From NCBI RefSeq assembly GCF_033439725.1, contig NW_026944383.1:1302001-1366000 (forward strand): DNA of 64,000 nt. The letters are read 5' to 3'. This stretch comes from Neurospora tetraspora (lineage: Eukaryota > Ascomycota > Sordariomycetes > Sordariales > Sordariaceae). Position numbers and translations under genes: made by a program. How positions within the stretch are numbered: position 1 is the first letter of the stretch; every line of letters starts with the position of its first letter. The notes under the pieces were generated by a model. The model saw only the letters and a list, made by a program, of their open reading frames with translations, was not told the DNA's origin and did no database searches. Shown here piece after piece: positions 12,901 through 22,594 of the stretch.

Positions 12901-14435
12901 TTCCTTACTTTAATAGTATAATTAGAATTAGAATTGGATATTAGTAGAGGGGTTTTAATATTTATTCTAATTATCGTTTCGGCGACCGTTTTTACTACGA
13001 GGGAGACGATCTCTACTTATATTAAATTTCTAATTATCCTAATATTTCCGTCTTTATCGATTTTTTAATTTTAGAATTCTTTAAGTTCGGTTTAATGACG
13101 AAGTTCGGCTTAGTAGCAAATATCTTCGAATTCAGCCTATTAATATTATTCTTTAAATCAAATTTAGCAATTATATTCGGCTTATTATAAATCTAATTTA
13201 AATTAAATTTAACAATCGGCCTCGAATTTAATTTAATACTCGGCCTTAAATTTCATTTAACGGCGTTAATCCTTTTAAAATTAGGTTTCATATTTAACTT
13301 CTTAGAATTATTAAATTTTAAATTTTTAATACTTAATTATTAAGTATATAATATATTTAATAATTTCGTTTTATTATTTTTTATACTACTATTTTGGAAG
13401 TCGTTAAATCTATTTAATAATTATTTTAATATTCTTTTAGCCAGTAAATAGGGAATAAATAAGGTTTTAAAGGTTAGGAGTTTTAATCGAATTTGTTTTA
13501 AGTTTAAGTATCCAGCGAATTTAGGGAATTTGGGGAATTTGGGGAGTTTCGGTAAGAAGGAATTAAAATTCAATTTAAATTTAGAAATTTAGGAGAGAAG
13601 GGGAATATTTATATCCGATTTAATTAGTATAGAACTTAAAATAGTAGAATATAGGAGGGTTAATAGGTCATTATTATAATTATTCTTATTAATATTAATC
13701 TTTCATAGGTTTAGTAGGTTAATATACTAAGGTAGCTTATATTTCAGGCTCTTGTAGGGTTTATAATTAATTCTTTTAAGGAATTTTGTTTCTTTTCTAA
13801 CGTTTTTAATAAGTAAAAAATCCGGTTAGGGAAGCCTTATTACTTACCCACGTCGGGGGGTATTTCTTTTTTCCAATAGGGAATTAATCTTTGAATTTAA
13901 AAGTTAATTTGAGTAAAAGAGCGAAATCGATATCTTCGTCCGTAATTTGGGCGGCGTAAACGTAACTTTTAATGTAGAAACGAAGTAGTTATTGGGCTTT
14001 TAAAAACCTATTGGTTATTTAGCGGGGATTAATATATATAAATATAATTTTAATACGAGGTATAGGTAGAGATTTAGGGATCTTTGGTAGGGTAAGTCAA
14101 TTTCGGGGTCCGAAATTTTAATATAACATAATAATATAAATTTAAAAATCGGTACTAAAATGCGTTGAAATTTAATATAAGCTAACCAAAAGTTGAATTT
14201 AAATACTTTTTAATTATTCCGGTAAGTAAAGCAATTAGCTTTGATAAAATTAAGGATCCTAATTTTAAGTTTAATAGTTGAAAGTTCAATTAGTACTATC
14301 GTCGTTAGATGAATAGATTAGTCAAAGGTATTGTCGTTAAGCGATTGGAAAAATTTTTTTTTTTTTGATTAATCCTAGTCGATACCTTCGATTTTTCGAT
14401 AATTTACATATTTGATTCGCAATAGCGTACTACTT

Positions 14436-14642
14436 TATAAGGGTAATAGAGTCTATAGTGCAATGTATATATAGATTAATAATAAAGTAGCATAAGTTTG
14501 GGTTAGGCCTATAGCCGACTCGAAATATATGTACTCTCCCAGTACTTTATCCACTAGGTACCTCCTTCGGAGTCTAGCTTATACCAAGCCTAGTCTGGCT
14601 TGGCCTGCTTGGCAGGTGCATGCATGGCCCCGTGCCCTAACA
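14436..14642 (-). repeat. LTR (right copy, 5' LTR of the minus-strand element)
   Basis: This is the second copy of the 207-bp repeat. Its last 60 bp or so have kept more C and G (for example GGCAGGTGCATGCATGG) than the left copy, so mutation was uneven. It begins TA where the left copy has TG and ends CCCTAACA, followed by the TAAAT duplication. Confidence 0.9.
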
Positions 14643-14841
14643 TAAATGCAATGCTCACAAGGTCAAAAACCAGTGCACTAAACCCGTTGCATTTACTTTT
14701 CACACACAGCCTGCATAGGTGGTAAAGGTGTTACATGTAGTGAAGTGTTGATCATGGAGATAGGGGGCAAATAGAGCGTGGCATGGAGGCTGTGTGGGAA
14801 CTAAATGCAACGCTCACAGGTCACAAGACCAGTGCACTAAA
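14643..14841. repeat. direct and inverted repeat unit interrupted by the retroelement
   Basis: A unit of about 40 bp starting TAAATGCAATGCTCACA (14643-14682) recurs as TAAATGCAACGCTCACA at 14802-14841. Between them, 14685-14716 (CGTTGCATTTACTTTTCACA...) is the inverted complement of 14783-14812. The sequence left of the retroelement (6934-6958, GCTGTGTG...GGGAAGTAAAT) matches the region just before the second unit (14789-14806). The retroelement therefore landed inside an older repeated sequence. Confidence 0.7.
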
Positions 14842-15523
14842 AGAAATTGAAAGCTTCGTAAAAGAGCTAGACCCAAGCTTATATGCTGGAGTTATCTATC
14901 CAAAGGTGCATTTATCAACTGTTCGGACATTTCGTGGCCAAGTGTCTTGAAGGGGTGTACTTGAGGGCGTGCATGGGGAGTTTTTGGGTGTGCGCCAAGT
15001 GTACTAAGCTTTTAATGTTCTCTTGGTAGACACTTGTCATTTCTGGTACCTGGACGTGTTGTTTCACTCGAAAGAGATATCCGATGGCTCCAGTCTTGTC
15101 CGGAATACCTTACTCAGCACTGGGAGTTAAGTGACAGCATACCTGAGAATGACAGTTGGCCTGCGCGTATTTAATATCGCCCGCCATTATTATGAAGATC
15201 TCGAGATATCCGTTTCTGTTGGTCCCATCACCGTCATGCATCATGTGTTCAAACTGTTTCTATTATTCATCCCATTGCGAGACTGTCTAACTGAGCCATA
15301 AGGAATCAAGAATGATTCTTAGTAGTGATTTTAAAACAAGTAGGAGGTTATCATTTCGAACTCAATGGTCTTTTTTTGAGAAGTGTCTTGACTGGTCATT
15401 TCCGGCATATGAGTCAAACAAGGGGTTTTCTCCCATGATGACCTTGATATTATACCAACCCGATAAGAATAAACGCCTCCCCCTTTTGCGAACTAAACTA
15501 CCCCAAAGCAAACTTCCTCCACT
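14842..15523. other. intergenic region and leader of the 15.5 kb gene
   Basis: Normal base composition resumes here after the AT-rich block. No gene is supported. The last 80 bp are a plausible leader for the downstream ORF. Confidence 0.5.
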
Positions 15524-16522
15524 ATGGAATCTCAACCTTTCGGACAGAGGGATGTTTCCTCTTCCTCCTCCTCAGGTTCTTCAAAACAGTCTTTCTACAC
15601 ACAAGTTCCAGATTCACCAATCTCAGTCGCCTATTCTACCTTTCTCAACAATGACCAAGATAACAACGACCCAAGCCCTGAAACGAGCGAGTTTGAAACA
15701 GAGACAGGGGTGTACACATCGTCACAACAGCTCTCATCACCACCATCACCATTCTCATCAGCGACATCACCCCACAGATGGCATCCCACTACTGACCCAG
15801 GTGTGTCAAACAACTTTTTAAACCAACCCACTTCCTCTCAACGAGGAGGAAGTGAAAACAACTTCTCCCCTTACGCCAACGATAACGAGGAGGCCAGTTG
15901 CCCCTGTCTTCCTCCCACTCTGGTCAGACCAATATTGGGCCTAGCAAACGGAATCGTAGAGAAAGCAGGTAGACTCTTAGAAACACTCAGAACCGGTGCG
16001 GATTGGGTACCGCCAATTCCACCGGAGTCCGAGTCCGAGTCCGAGTTTGAGAGAGGCTTGGAACAGCGGAGGGGACGGGGAAGAGGGCAAAAGGGGAAGG
16101 GGCCTCCTCTGCCTATTTTTGTGCCGATGGGTGTTTTTCCTTTGTTTCGACACCAACCGACCCAGGAAGATGAAGTTTGGGGGCGGGAGCGGGGACGAGA
16201 AGAGGAAGTGCCACTGCGGCGGTTGGGGGACGGGATAGAGGCTATTGGGAAAAGGGGGGCTGATACAAACAGGGGAGTGGATCATGGGGGAAGGAACGAT
16301 GATGCTGTGGATGGTGATGGAAGGAGCGGCAAAAGGTGGAAGGGGAAGGGGAAGGCAGTTGATGTGGAAGGAAGTTCGAAACCTGGAAAGTTTTTGGGAA
16401 GTGGCCGGGGAGATCCAGGAAAGCTGCGGAGAGGAGCGTATGTCCCGGTGCAACCTGATAGGAGGGGGACGACGTGGGTGCCTAGAGGTGTTCATGCCGG
16501 CTTGGGTGAGGAGCAGGGTTGA
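15524..16522 (+). CDS. hypothetical low-complexity protein
   Basis: A single-exon ORF of 332 residues that I do not recognise. The first 130 residues are Ser/Thr/Pro/Gln-rich. A short conserved-looking amphipathic stretch follows (about 130-160: CPCLPPTLVRPILGLANGIV then EKAGRLLETLR). The C-terminal half is rich in Gly, Arg, Lys and Asp. There is no signal peptide or membrane segment. The ATG has an A-rich leader and is preceded by TATA-like sequence (TTATATTATACC) some 80 nt upstream. Coding status rests on length, on the ATG context and on the ordered middle segment. The G/A-rich 3' half could also be biased non-coding DNA. Confidence 0.55.
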   Translation: MESQPFGQRDVSSSSSSGSSKQSFYTQVPDSPISVAYSTFLNNDQDNNDPSPETSEFETETGVYTSSQQLSSPPSPFSSATSPHRWHPTTDPGVSNNFLNQPTSSQRGGSENNFSPYANDNEEASCPCLPPTLVRPILGLANGIVEKAGRLLETLRTGADWVPPIPPESESESEFERGLEQRRGRGRGQKGKGPPLPIFVPMGVFPLFRHQPTQEDEVWGRERGREEEVPLRRLGDGIEAIGKRGADTNRGVDHGGRNDDAVDGDGRSGKRWKGKGKAVDVEGSSKPGKFLGSGRGDPGKLRRGAYVPVQPDRRGTTWVPRGVHAGLGEEQG

Positions 16523-18200
16523 TATCATCCAATGTGAGATACGAGAGAGGAATAGTGAACCACAACTGAAGATGATTTTGCAACCATTAGAGGGGAACGG
16601 ATACTTCCGTGATGTCGATCATTACTGTAGGCTACCATCCAGACTGTTGTGAAGGGAAAGGGAAGGAGTTGGCGGTGCCAATCCCTGAGGAGGGTTGTGA
16701 GCAGCTAGGACCAGGGGCAGACAGAGACATGGGCTCTGGTTTCCTAAATAGAATCATTGAGCAGAGTACCTTCCCCAAGTGTGGAGGGACAAGCGTTGTA
16801 TGGCAGGAACGAAGCTGCAAAGTGTTGCAATCACAAAATGAAAATTCTTTAATGTCCTTTGATAAGCTCGTTGCAGTGCTTCATTTCTCTTTTGTCTTGC
16901 TTCTGGTTGTGAGGATTTTTTGAGAGCCGGAGCTTTCAACACGTTTATGCTTCTTTCGATTTGCAAGGACCATTATGAGCTTCAATGGTCGTCTGGCACG
17001 ATCTCCTGCCCACAAAACCCCAGTCTTCCGATGACCACCAAGAGTTTTCCTCCCCATGCGTGTCTGACGAGGCAAGACCAAACACCGCCATTGGGCTCCG
17101 GACAGCATCGTGACAGTCGTCTGGGAAGATGAATGGACGTGCAAGTTTGGAAACTGGCGGCGGCGACGACGATGCCCCAAACACCTCCAGTGTAGCCCGC
17201 CGACATCCTCATCCTTCCATCTGAACTTCAAACCTGAGTGCCCCTCCCCCTCTTCTGGCGCTCTCCGCGCCTTCCCTTGGCACTTGGGTGGTTGAGGAAG
17301 GAGCGCAGCCCCCTAACATGCCCTGCCAGCTGCCACAAGCACCCTGACAGGCACCTGCATACCGCCCGGTACCACCGACACAGCCTGCAGGCCCAATATA
17401 AGGTCGGGTACCAGACCGCAATACCACAACGGGCCCTGTGGTCTTATGGCGCAGTGGTTCCCGTTGATGAAAACATTGCTGGGCACGCGGTGTCCAAGGT
17501 ACAGTTTTCGTAGGGTGCAGCTGGAGCATTGTGGTTCGTTCCACAAGCTTACCTGGGCGCCTGAGCTTTTTGCCATTTTTGTCGCCATTACTTTTTGCTG
17601 AAGACAGTGTCAATGTGATCCCTGAATTTTTCTCCTTCTTTTCCAATTGTGAACGAAGCCCCCATCGCACTTTTGGGTCGGGGCGAAAGGGGTCTGTCTG
17701 GTATGCACCCTTCGATGCGCTGCGAAAGAGATGAAGCTATTCCCATCGCATAATCAAATTTTTCAAGGGCCAATTTACACTGGTCGTTGTCTTCCATTCA
17801 ACATCCCTTCACGTCGATGATGAATAGCCATGATGATAAAGGGGTAATTTCTGCCACGTAGACACAGTTGCACGCATCGCTTCGATGACCCAAGGCATTT
17901 GATTTAGGCCTACTATGTCCAGCACAATGTAGAAAGCATCCGCACACACGTGTCTGTCTATCTTCCCAGCACCGGTGCCGCCCATGCTGCTTTATCATTG
18001 GATTTTGATTGTTGTGACCCCCGAACTCAAGTCGGTCACTCGTTTATGAATCGCTGGATTCTGGTTAAAGTCAGAAACTCTCACATTCAAAGCTTGCCCG
18101 GGATGTCGGGGATTAATATGTAGGTAGTCTGATACTCACCGTAGATATGTTTGTTTACTTTCGGGGAAAAGTGAGGGCATTCAGAAGCGCCTACAGAACC
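16523..18200. other. intergenic, no gene supported
   Basis: About 1.7 kb with overlapping short ORFs on both strands, none with splice signals or domain content. I see no repeats or RNA genes in it. Confidence 0.5.
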
Positions 18201-18302
18201 GATAAGCCATGCTATGACGTAAGGCAACAACTTTATCTTATCTGCATCTTATCTGAATCTTATCTCCATGATAAGCATGCGCGAAGGCACGCCCCACTAT
18301 AA
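18201..18302 (+). promoter_or_regulatory. cluster of GATA-factor motifs with downstream TATA box
   Basis: A GATAAG at 18201, four TTATCT (reverse AGATAA) between 18234 and 18266, and a GATAAG at 18270-18275 are packed into 75 bp, most of them in the last 45. A TATAAA at about 18297 follows. Such clusters are typical targets of fungal GATA factors (nitrogen, light or iron regulators in Neurospora). The transcript it would drive is uncertain; only a 35-codon ORF follows. Confidence 0.6.
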
Positions 18303-18447
18303 ACGTGATACCCCTCATCGCAACCACTTCCAACGTCACTTCGTTCCCGATCACAGTTTTCTAGTTTTGCATCTTTCAGTAGCAATTTATCATCAACACA
18401 CCGATTCTCTTTTATTCCTAACTTTGTTCCAACGACTGAAAACCCAA

Positions 18448-18555
18448 ATGTGCAACGCTCATCGCAAACGGCCAACATTCCTCAATAACATGATCTTCCT
18501 TCGTCGCGACACGATCTTCCCACAGCGCTCGACTCCCCCAATCCGGTCCAATTAA
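18448..18555 (+). CDS. possible 35-codon small ORF behind a GATA/TATA promoter
   Basis: The first ATG after the TATA box at about 18297 (context AACCCAAATG) opens a 35-residue frame, MCNAHRKRPTFLNN..., ending at TAA. The leader of about 120 nt is pyrimidine-rich, as in real fungal 5' UTRs. The peptide is basic and has no recognised domain. It may be a true micro-protein, an upstream ORF, or the start of a non-coding transcript converging on the minus-strand gene whose stop is at 18643. Confidence 0.25.
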   Translation: MCNAHRKRPTFLNNMIFLRRDTIFPQRSTPPIRSN

Positions 18556-18642
18556 TAGTCTCCTACACATTCCTTCACATCAAAGCATCACATGTCACAA
18601 GCACACAACTTCTCTCGGCGAGCGATAACGGCATTCACGACA

Positions 18643-19542
18643 TCAAGCCCTCACCAGTACCCGCGGTACCGACTTGACCCTGTCCGCTGAAAATAATCTG
18701 ACCACCCACCTGCAGAGCGGCGAGAAGCTGTCGACCCTGGCGATCGAACCGGATAATCTCTCGTGTAAGTGGTAAACCGACCATAGCCTGTTCCTCCGCG
18801 GTGGTGACGGATTATAGCCTCTCCAGGTTCTAGAGCTTCTGCCTCCGAAGCTGTCATCATCTCTGAACGACCGACGGCCGATTGGATTGTTCTGTTGGCG
18901 CGGGGGAGGCGATGGTCTCCAACTCCTGCGGACAGGAGACGGCGGCCTAAACACTCGAACCGACCGATTCCATCCTCGATCCCGATCCGGACTACTCCAG
19001 AACGACCTTTGCATTCGAGTTGGTGAAGGCGAATACCCCCTACGGACCGGACTGCGCCCGCGGCGGGCATATCTCACGTCGCCGCTGTAATCGGAACCGC
19101 TTTCTGAGCCGCGAGCCCCCGAGTTGTCGTACGTGAAGGATTGTGGAGCAGTTTGGATCCTGGAACGGCCGTACAGATTCGAGCCTCGCAGTCTTGCGTT
19201 GAAGCCATAACCACCGAATCGCGCAGGACCCCTTGCGGCGCTGCCGCTCCACTGGTCGGAATAGTCGGCGTCGTAATCCGAGTCGTCGATTCTCCTTGGG
19301 GCGCGCGATCCTGTAGGACTTTCGATGAAGGATGATCGGCCATACGTTCCATAAGCAGGACGTCTCGGCTGCGGAGAATAAAAGGCACTCGGGGATTGGC
19401 GGTAGCCCACTGTCGGCCGGCTGGGGCTATACAGGGACTCGGTCCTGGTGTTTCTGTACGGATCGGGAGAGGAACGGTACTCATCCCAGTCACGGTTACG
19501 AGTGGGTATCGTGAACCCTGAATATCCGTAACGTCTCGCCAT
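18643..19542 (-). CDS. Arg/Ser/Tyr-rich disordered protein (small-gene run, member 1)
   Basis: Unrecognised protein of up to 299 residues starting MARRYGYSGFTIPTRNRDWD. Tyr-Arg-Ser-Pro motifs and RS/SR dipeptides fill residues 1-230 (for example RGRSPVRRGYSPSPTR and SPPPRQQNNPIGRRSF). No signal peptide or membrane segment is seen. It is followed upstream by further genes of the same style. The last 60 codons are uncertain: all three minus-strand frames look partly coding between 18860 and 18620, and one alternative frame reads LTREIIRFDRQGRQLLAAL and on to a stop at about 18627. No good donor/acceptor pair links it to the main frame. A missed intron or a frameshift is possible, so the N-terminal 230 residues are the reliable part. 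Confidence 0.6.
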   Translation of the reverse strand: MARRYGYSGFTIPTRNRDWDEYRSSPDPYRNTRTESLYSPSRPTVGYRQSPSAFYSPQPRRPAYGTYGRSSFIESPTGSRAPRRIDDSDYDADYSDQWSGSAARGPARFGGYGFNARLRGSNLYGRSRIQTAPQSFTYDNSGARGSESGSDYSGDVRYARRGRSPVRRGYSPSPTRMQRSFWSSPDRDRGWNRSVRVFRPPSPVRRSWRPSPPPRQQNNPIGRRSFRDDDSFGGRSSRTWRGYNPSPPRRNRLWSVYHLHERLSGSIARVDSFSPLCRWVVRLFSADRVKSVPRVLVRA

Positions 19543-19572
19543 TGATACCGGGCTGTTGGATTCAAAAAAAAC

Positions 19573-20010
19573 TCAAATGGGCTTTCGTTGTTCTGCGGTC
19601 AACGGCCTACAGATACGCCGAAGTTCTAAGTTATCGGTGCTGTCCAGGCATAACCAGCCATTCTCTGACATATATACACCTATTGTTATATTTTGTAAGA
19701 GGAGGGCAATGACTCGATGGCCATTATCTCGAAACTGACTGTTCACGCTTCTATCGGAAGGCGTTGCATTCATCGTAGTGTTTGCGTGCGGCTTCACATC
19801 TTGGACGAGTGTCCATTCCTCCCAGTCACGTATGACCTTCACCATTTCGTATTTCCCGCTATGGCTCATAGCACTATGGAACTCGTCGATATCATCATGG
19901 TCAGAGACAGAAGGGTAGACCTTGGTCGAGGAGTTCTGTCCAAAAGGTTTGACTATCCACTGAACCTCCGCATCTTGCAGTGACGCTCGGCATAGTGGCG
20001 AAAGGCACAA
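19573..20010 (-). CDS. possible ORF or gene remnant between members 1 and 2
   Basis: A 145-codon frame contains an ordered-looking stretch, KYEMVKVIRDWEEWTLVQDV, preceded by TKVYPSVSDHDDIDEFHSAM. It has no recognised family. It ends 31 bp before the ATG of the downstream gene on the same strand, leaving no room for a separate promoter. It may be a remnant, an unspliced upstream exon of that gene, or chance. Confidence 0.3.
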   Translation of the reverse strand: MCLSPLCRASLQDAEVQWIVKPFGQNSSTKVYPSVSDHDDIDEFHSAMSHSGKYEMVKVIRDWEEWTLVQDVKPHANTTMNATPSDRSVNSQFRDNGHRVIALLLQNITIGVYMSENGWLCLDSTDNLELRRICRPLTAEQRKPI

Positions 20011-20103
20011 GCCGGATGGAAGTCATATTGCTATGCAATTCTTGCCTTCGACATGGCAAGATTCTAGAAGCCAACCTTCCTGAAATTCACGGTTGACCTC
20101 TGA

Positions 20104-20178
20104 TTCCAACGATTCTACAATTGGGGTATTCCAACGATTCTACAATTGGGGTATTCCAACGATTCTACAATTGGGGTA
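20104..20178. repeat. 25-bp tandem repeat, three exact copies
   Basis: The unit begins TTCCAACGATTCTACAATTG and ends GGGTA. Copies are at 20104-20128, 20129-20153 and 20154-20178, with no mismatch. This minisatellite lies in the 3' flank of the minus-strand gene at 20461-21117. Confidence 0.97.
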
Positions 20179-20460
20179 TTGCGTTCACGAAGTTTCAAAC
20201 CCCAATGGTTTTCCATTAATTTCCCATCTTCAGTTGATAGCAGCGAACCAGCGCTTACAAATATTCATTACTTGTTTCCACGACCACCTTAACGGCTCCA
20301 AGATGGCCGTAATACAGAAACCGTCATCCAACCTCCCCTCGCGTATGCAATACTCCATGACCGCAACAACCCACTCTTCGTCATCGTGCCAACTGTGCTT
20401 TGACTATCCAACTCCTCGACGCAATTTCATGTCCGCTTGATGGGTACATTGAAGGATTGC

Positions 20461-21117
20461 CTAGTCCTCTATGCGTTGATGGGTCCTGTATCCTCCTGCC
20501 TTGTACACATGCTTCTGCTGACGGCGGCGATCTTGTTCTGCCTGTTTCAACATCTCTTTACGTCTTTCCTCACGCTCTTCTCGCCTCTCATTAGCGAATC
20601 TTGTGCCGTCTTCAATTTCTTTATCCCTTGCAAACTGTTTAAAGCTGCTTTCCCCAGAATTCGTTCCATAATCCCGGTGACGCTTTGTGACTGATTGATC
20701 AAATTTCACTGCGGTCCGGCGATAACTTTCTTTATCCGCGCTCTGCGAAGTCAGTTCTTCAAGGTCACCCGCAGAAATATATTCGACTAGTGTATTGTCC
20801 GGCCTAGCATGACCACGGTTCGGAGTCTGCTGATGAAAAGCATTGCTTCCGTAGCTGTCAAGTGAATCTGACCAAGTTCTCCCATGGTTGTTGCTGCCCC
20901 CTCGTCTGGGGCTGGGACTGCGTCGTCGGTCTGGGCTTTCGCGATCATATGAATGTGATCGTGATCTCGATGACCCTCTTTCGTAACTGAAGTGTAAGAT
21001 GAGAGTTGTTAGTCAAAGACCCGGCAATCCTTCAGGCACAGCATAAACATACCATGGGATCCTCGCCCTGTCTTTGCCTCTACTAGAGTAGGCGCGTCCG
21101 CTTCTTGGGTCTGCCAT
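20461..21117 (-). CDS. Arg/Ser/Glu-rich charged protein (small-gene run, member 2)
   Basis: Unrecognised 196-residue protein. Exon 1 is 21117-21053 and exon 2 is 20986-20461. The intron has a GTATGT donor, CTAAC branch and TTCAG acceptor and joins in frame. The N-terminus is RS-rich (GSSRSRSHSYDRESPDRRRS). The middle is more ordered (DNTLVEYISAGDLEELTSQS). The C-terminus is a highly charged predicted helix (RREEREERRKEMLKQAEQDR). There is no signal peptide. A TATA box lies 177 nt upstream of the ATG, and a 290-bp stretch further upstream is duplicated upstream of the next gene. SR-like composition could suit RNA binding, but no RRM or other fold is present, so no function is assigned. Confidence 0.75.
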
Positions 21118-21293
21118 TGAAGTTGACTTTGGAGCCTATAGGTCGTGCGTTTGTTGAACTTCTTTCTGGTATGTTGGCGTTGCTTCCACGGAAGTTCGTG
21201 GGATGTGGCGCACAAGGATTAACTTCTCGGGTGGTTGTGGATGGATGTAAGTGCTTGATCGACACAAAATGGTCAAGGCTCGATGGTTGAGAG

Positions 21294-21301
21294 TTTTTAT
21301 A
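21294..21301 (-). promoter_or_regulatory. TATA box of small-gene member 2
   Basis: TATAAAAA on the minus strand within AAGTATAAAAACTCTC, 177 nt before the ATG at 21117. The AGTATAA core also occurs before members 3 and 5. Confidence 0.6.
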
Positions 21302-21399
21302 CTTATCCTGGGAGATACCCGCCAAGTTCTATCTACTGAATAACTTTATTATTTTCGATCAATTATATCTCCCATCGTGTGTACTTCTCAGGCCGGTGA

Positions 21400-21690
21400 A
21401 ATGCTGAACGAAAACACAAAGGATTTGGCTGTTGGTGTCTTCGAGTTGATTTGGCCGTCCAAGAACAGCCGCGCGGCTCCAATGGCGCTGCACTTGATGT
21501 TCTCATCGTCTTAATTATGACTTGGCGCCTGTTATCTCGTCATTCATCGCCGCGTTATGTGTTGGTTCCTCAAAGAACGGCATGCCGAGGCCGCGATGAC
21601 GGAATGTCGCCCAAATGCAGCGTTGGAGTTACCCCACTAACTAGGGCCAACCAAGATGTGCGACAAGCTAGTTAACGCCCTATCTTATTC
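21400..21690 (-). repeat. duplicated upstream region, copy 1
   Basis: Shares an ordered series of blocks with 23940-24190 in the same orientation: GCTGAACGAAA.ACAAAGGA, CCGCGCGG, GGCGC.TGTTATCTC, AGGCCGCG..GACGGAA, and AACGCCCTATCTTA versus AGCGCCCTATCTTA. It lies upstream of the minus-strand gene starting at 21117. The divergence, including indels, indicates an old duplication. Confidence 0.8.
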
Positions 21691-21701
21691 CAGAAGCTCC
21701 T

Positions 21702-22594
21702 CCCCCGGGCCAACCAACCGTTCTCCCTTCGAACCAAAATGCGGCAAAGCAGCAGTTGACAAACAAGCACGAGTGTCGGGTTACCAGTGTTCCCGACTTT
21801 ATTTCTTCGTCAATGATACGGATCAATTCCTTCGTGTTCATCTTGCCCCGACGTTTCGAGCTAGACCCAACGCTCCTTGCTCTCCGGGTGCTGAAGATCT
21901 TCCTTTCTTTGGGCCATTCACGCCATCACAACCCTCAACATCATTCCTCCTCGGCTCCTTTCCCCACCTCCAGCTAAGGTACTGATAGTATCCCATAGAG
22001 CCGACTACTTTCAATGCCCTTCCCGCCAGCCCTATCAAGTTCCACGGAACCATGTCTTCCCTCGGCCAGTTCGACGCATATCCCAGGCCCGCACCGAACA
22101 CCACTTCACCAAGGCCGTCCGATGAGCGCGGAGCACTTGACACTCCAAATACAGTCATTCTACGTCCTTCAACTGCAGTTCATTAAGTCACAATCCTAGA
22201 AACGATCAGATTATCGCCCATTCTCAGCTAATAGCACAAACCAGCCCATAGAAACATCCGGCAACAGTTTCCATAATGTCCCTACCGACTGCCGCGTAAG
22301 ACAAATACCAAACCCACCCTGTCCGATGTCCTCCTAAATTCCCGAATGTTCTCTCCTGATCAAAATCCGTCTTCCGTAATACTACCACCAATGCTTTCAG
22401 CGGAATATTCCCCCAGCCGATCCAAGCCCACTCGATGGGTGAAGTGAGGATATCCTGGACTTTCTGCGTTGATGGCTATAGTACCCTCCCATTATTGTCA
22501 TTACAAATATAATCATGCATAGCTGCTTCCTCGCTTTCCGTGAAGTCATCCCAATTGTCCCATAGACGCTTGTCTTCCATATCAACGACTGTGC
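21702..22594. other. intergenic, no gene supported
   Basis: Short ORFs on both strands overlap each other and lack splice or domain support. It lies between the duplicated promoter block and the 3' end of the next minus-strand gene. Confidence 0.45.

Larger units (their letters stand above)
6959..14642 (-). mobile_element. RIP-mutated Ty3/gypsy-type LTR retrotransposon
   Basis: A 7,684-bp element bounded by two 207-bp direct repeats. The ends read TG...CA (left start TGTAAGGG; right end CCCTAACA), and both are flanked by the same 5 bp TAAAT (6954-6958 and 14643-14647), a target-site duplication. The interior is extremely AT-rich, full of TpA and stop codons in all frames, and without any ORF, as left by RIP (C-to-T on both strands). 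Differences between the LTRs are almost all C/T or G/A. A G-run next to the left LTR, read on the minus strand, looks like a polypurine tract. Reverse-transcriptase remnants near 9.7-9.96 kb and integrase remnants near 8.3-8.4 kb, both on minus, give RT-before-IN order, hence gypsy rather than copia. The element is dead. Confidence 0.92.

Noticed and set aside
6958-14642. AT-rich block as a possible centromere or origin
   Set aside because: Paired LTRs, a 5-bp target duplication and residual RT/IN motifs explain it fully as one RIP-mutated retrotransposon.
17209-17670. 153-codon minus-strand ORF
   Set aside because: Mixed composition with no ordered stretch. The same interval is open in several frames and there is no promoter or splice support.
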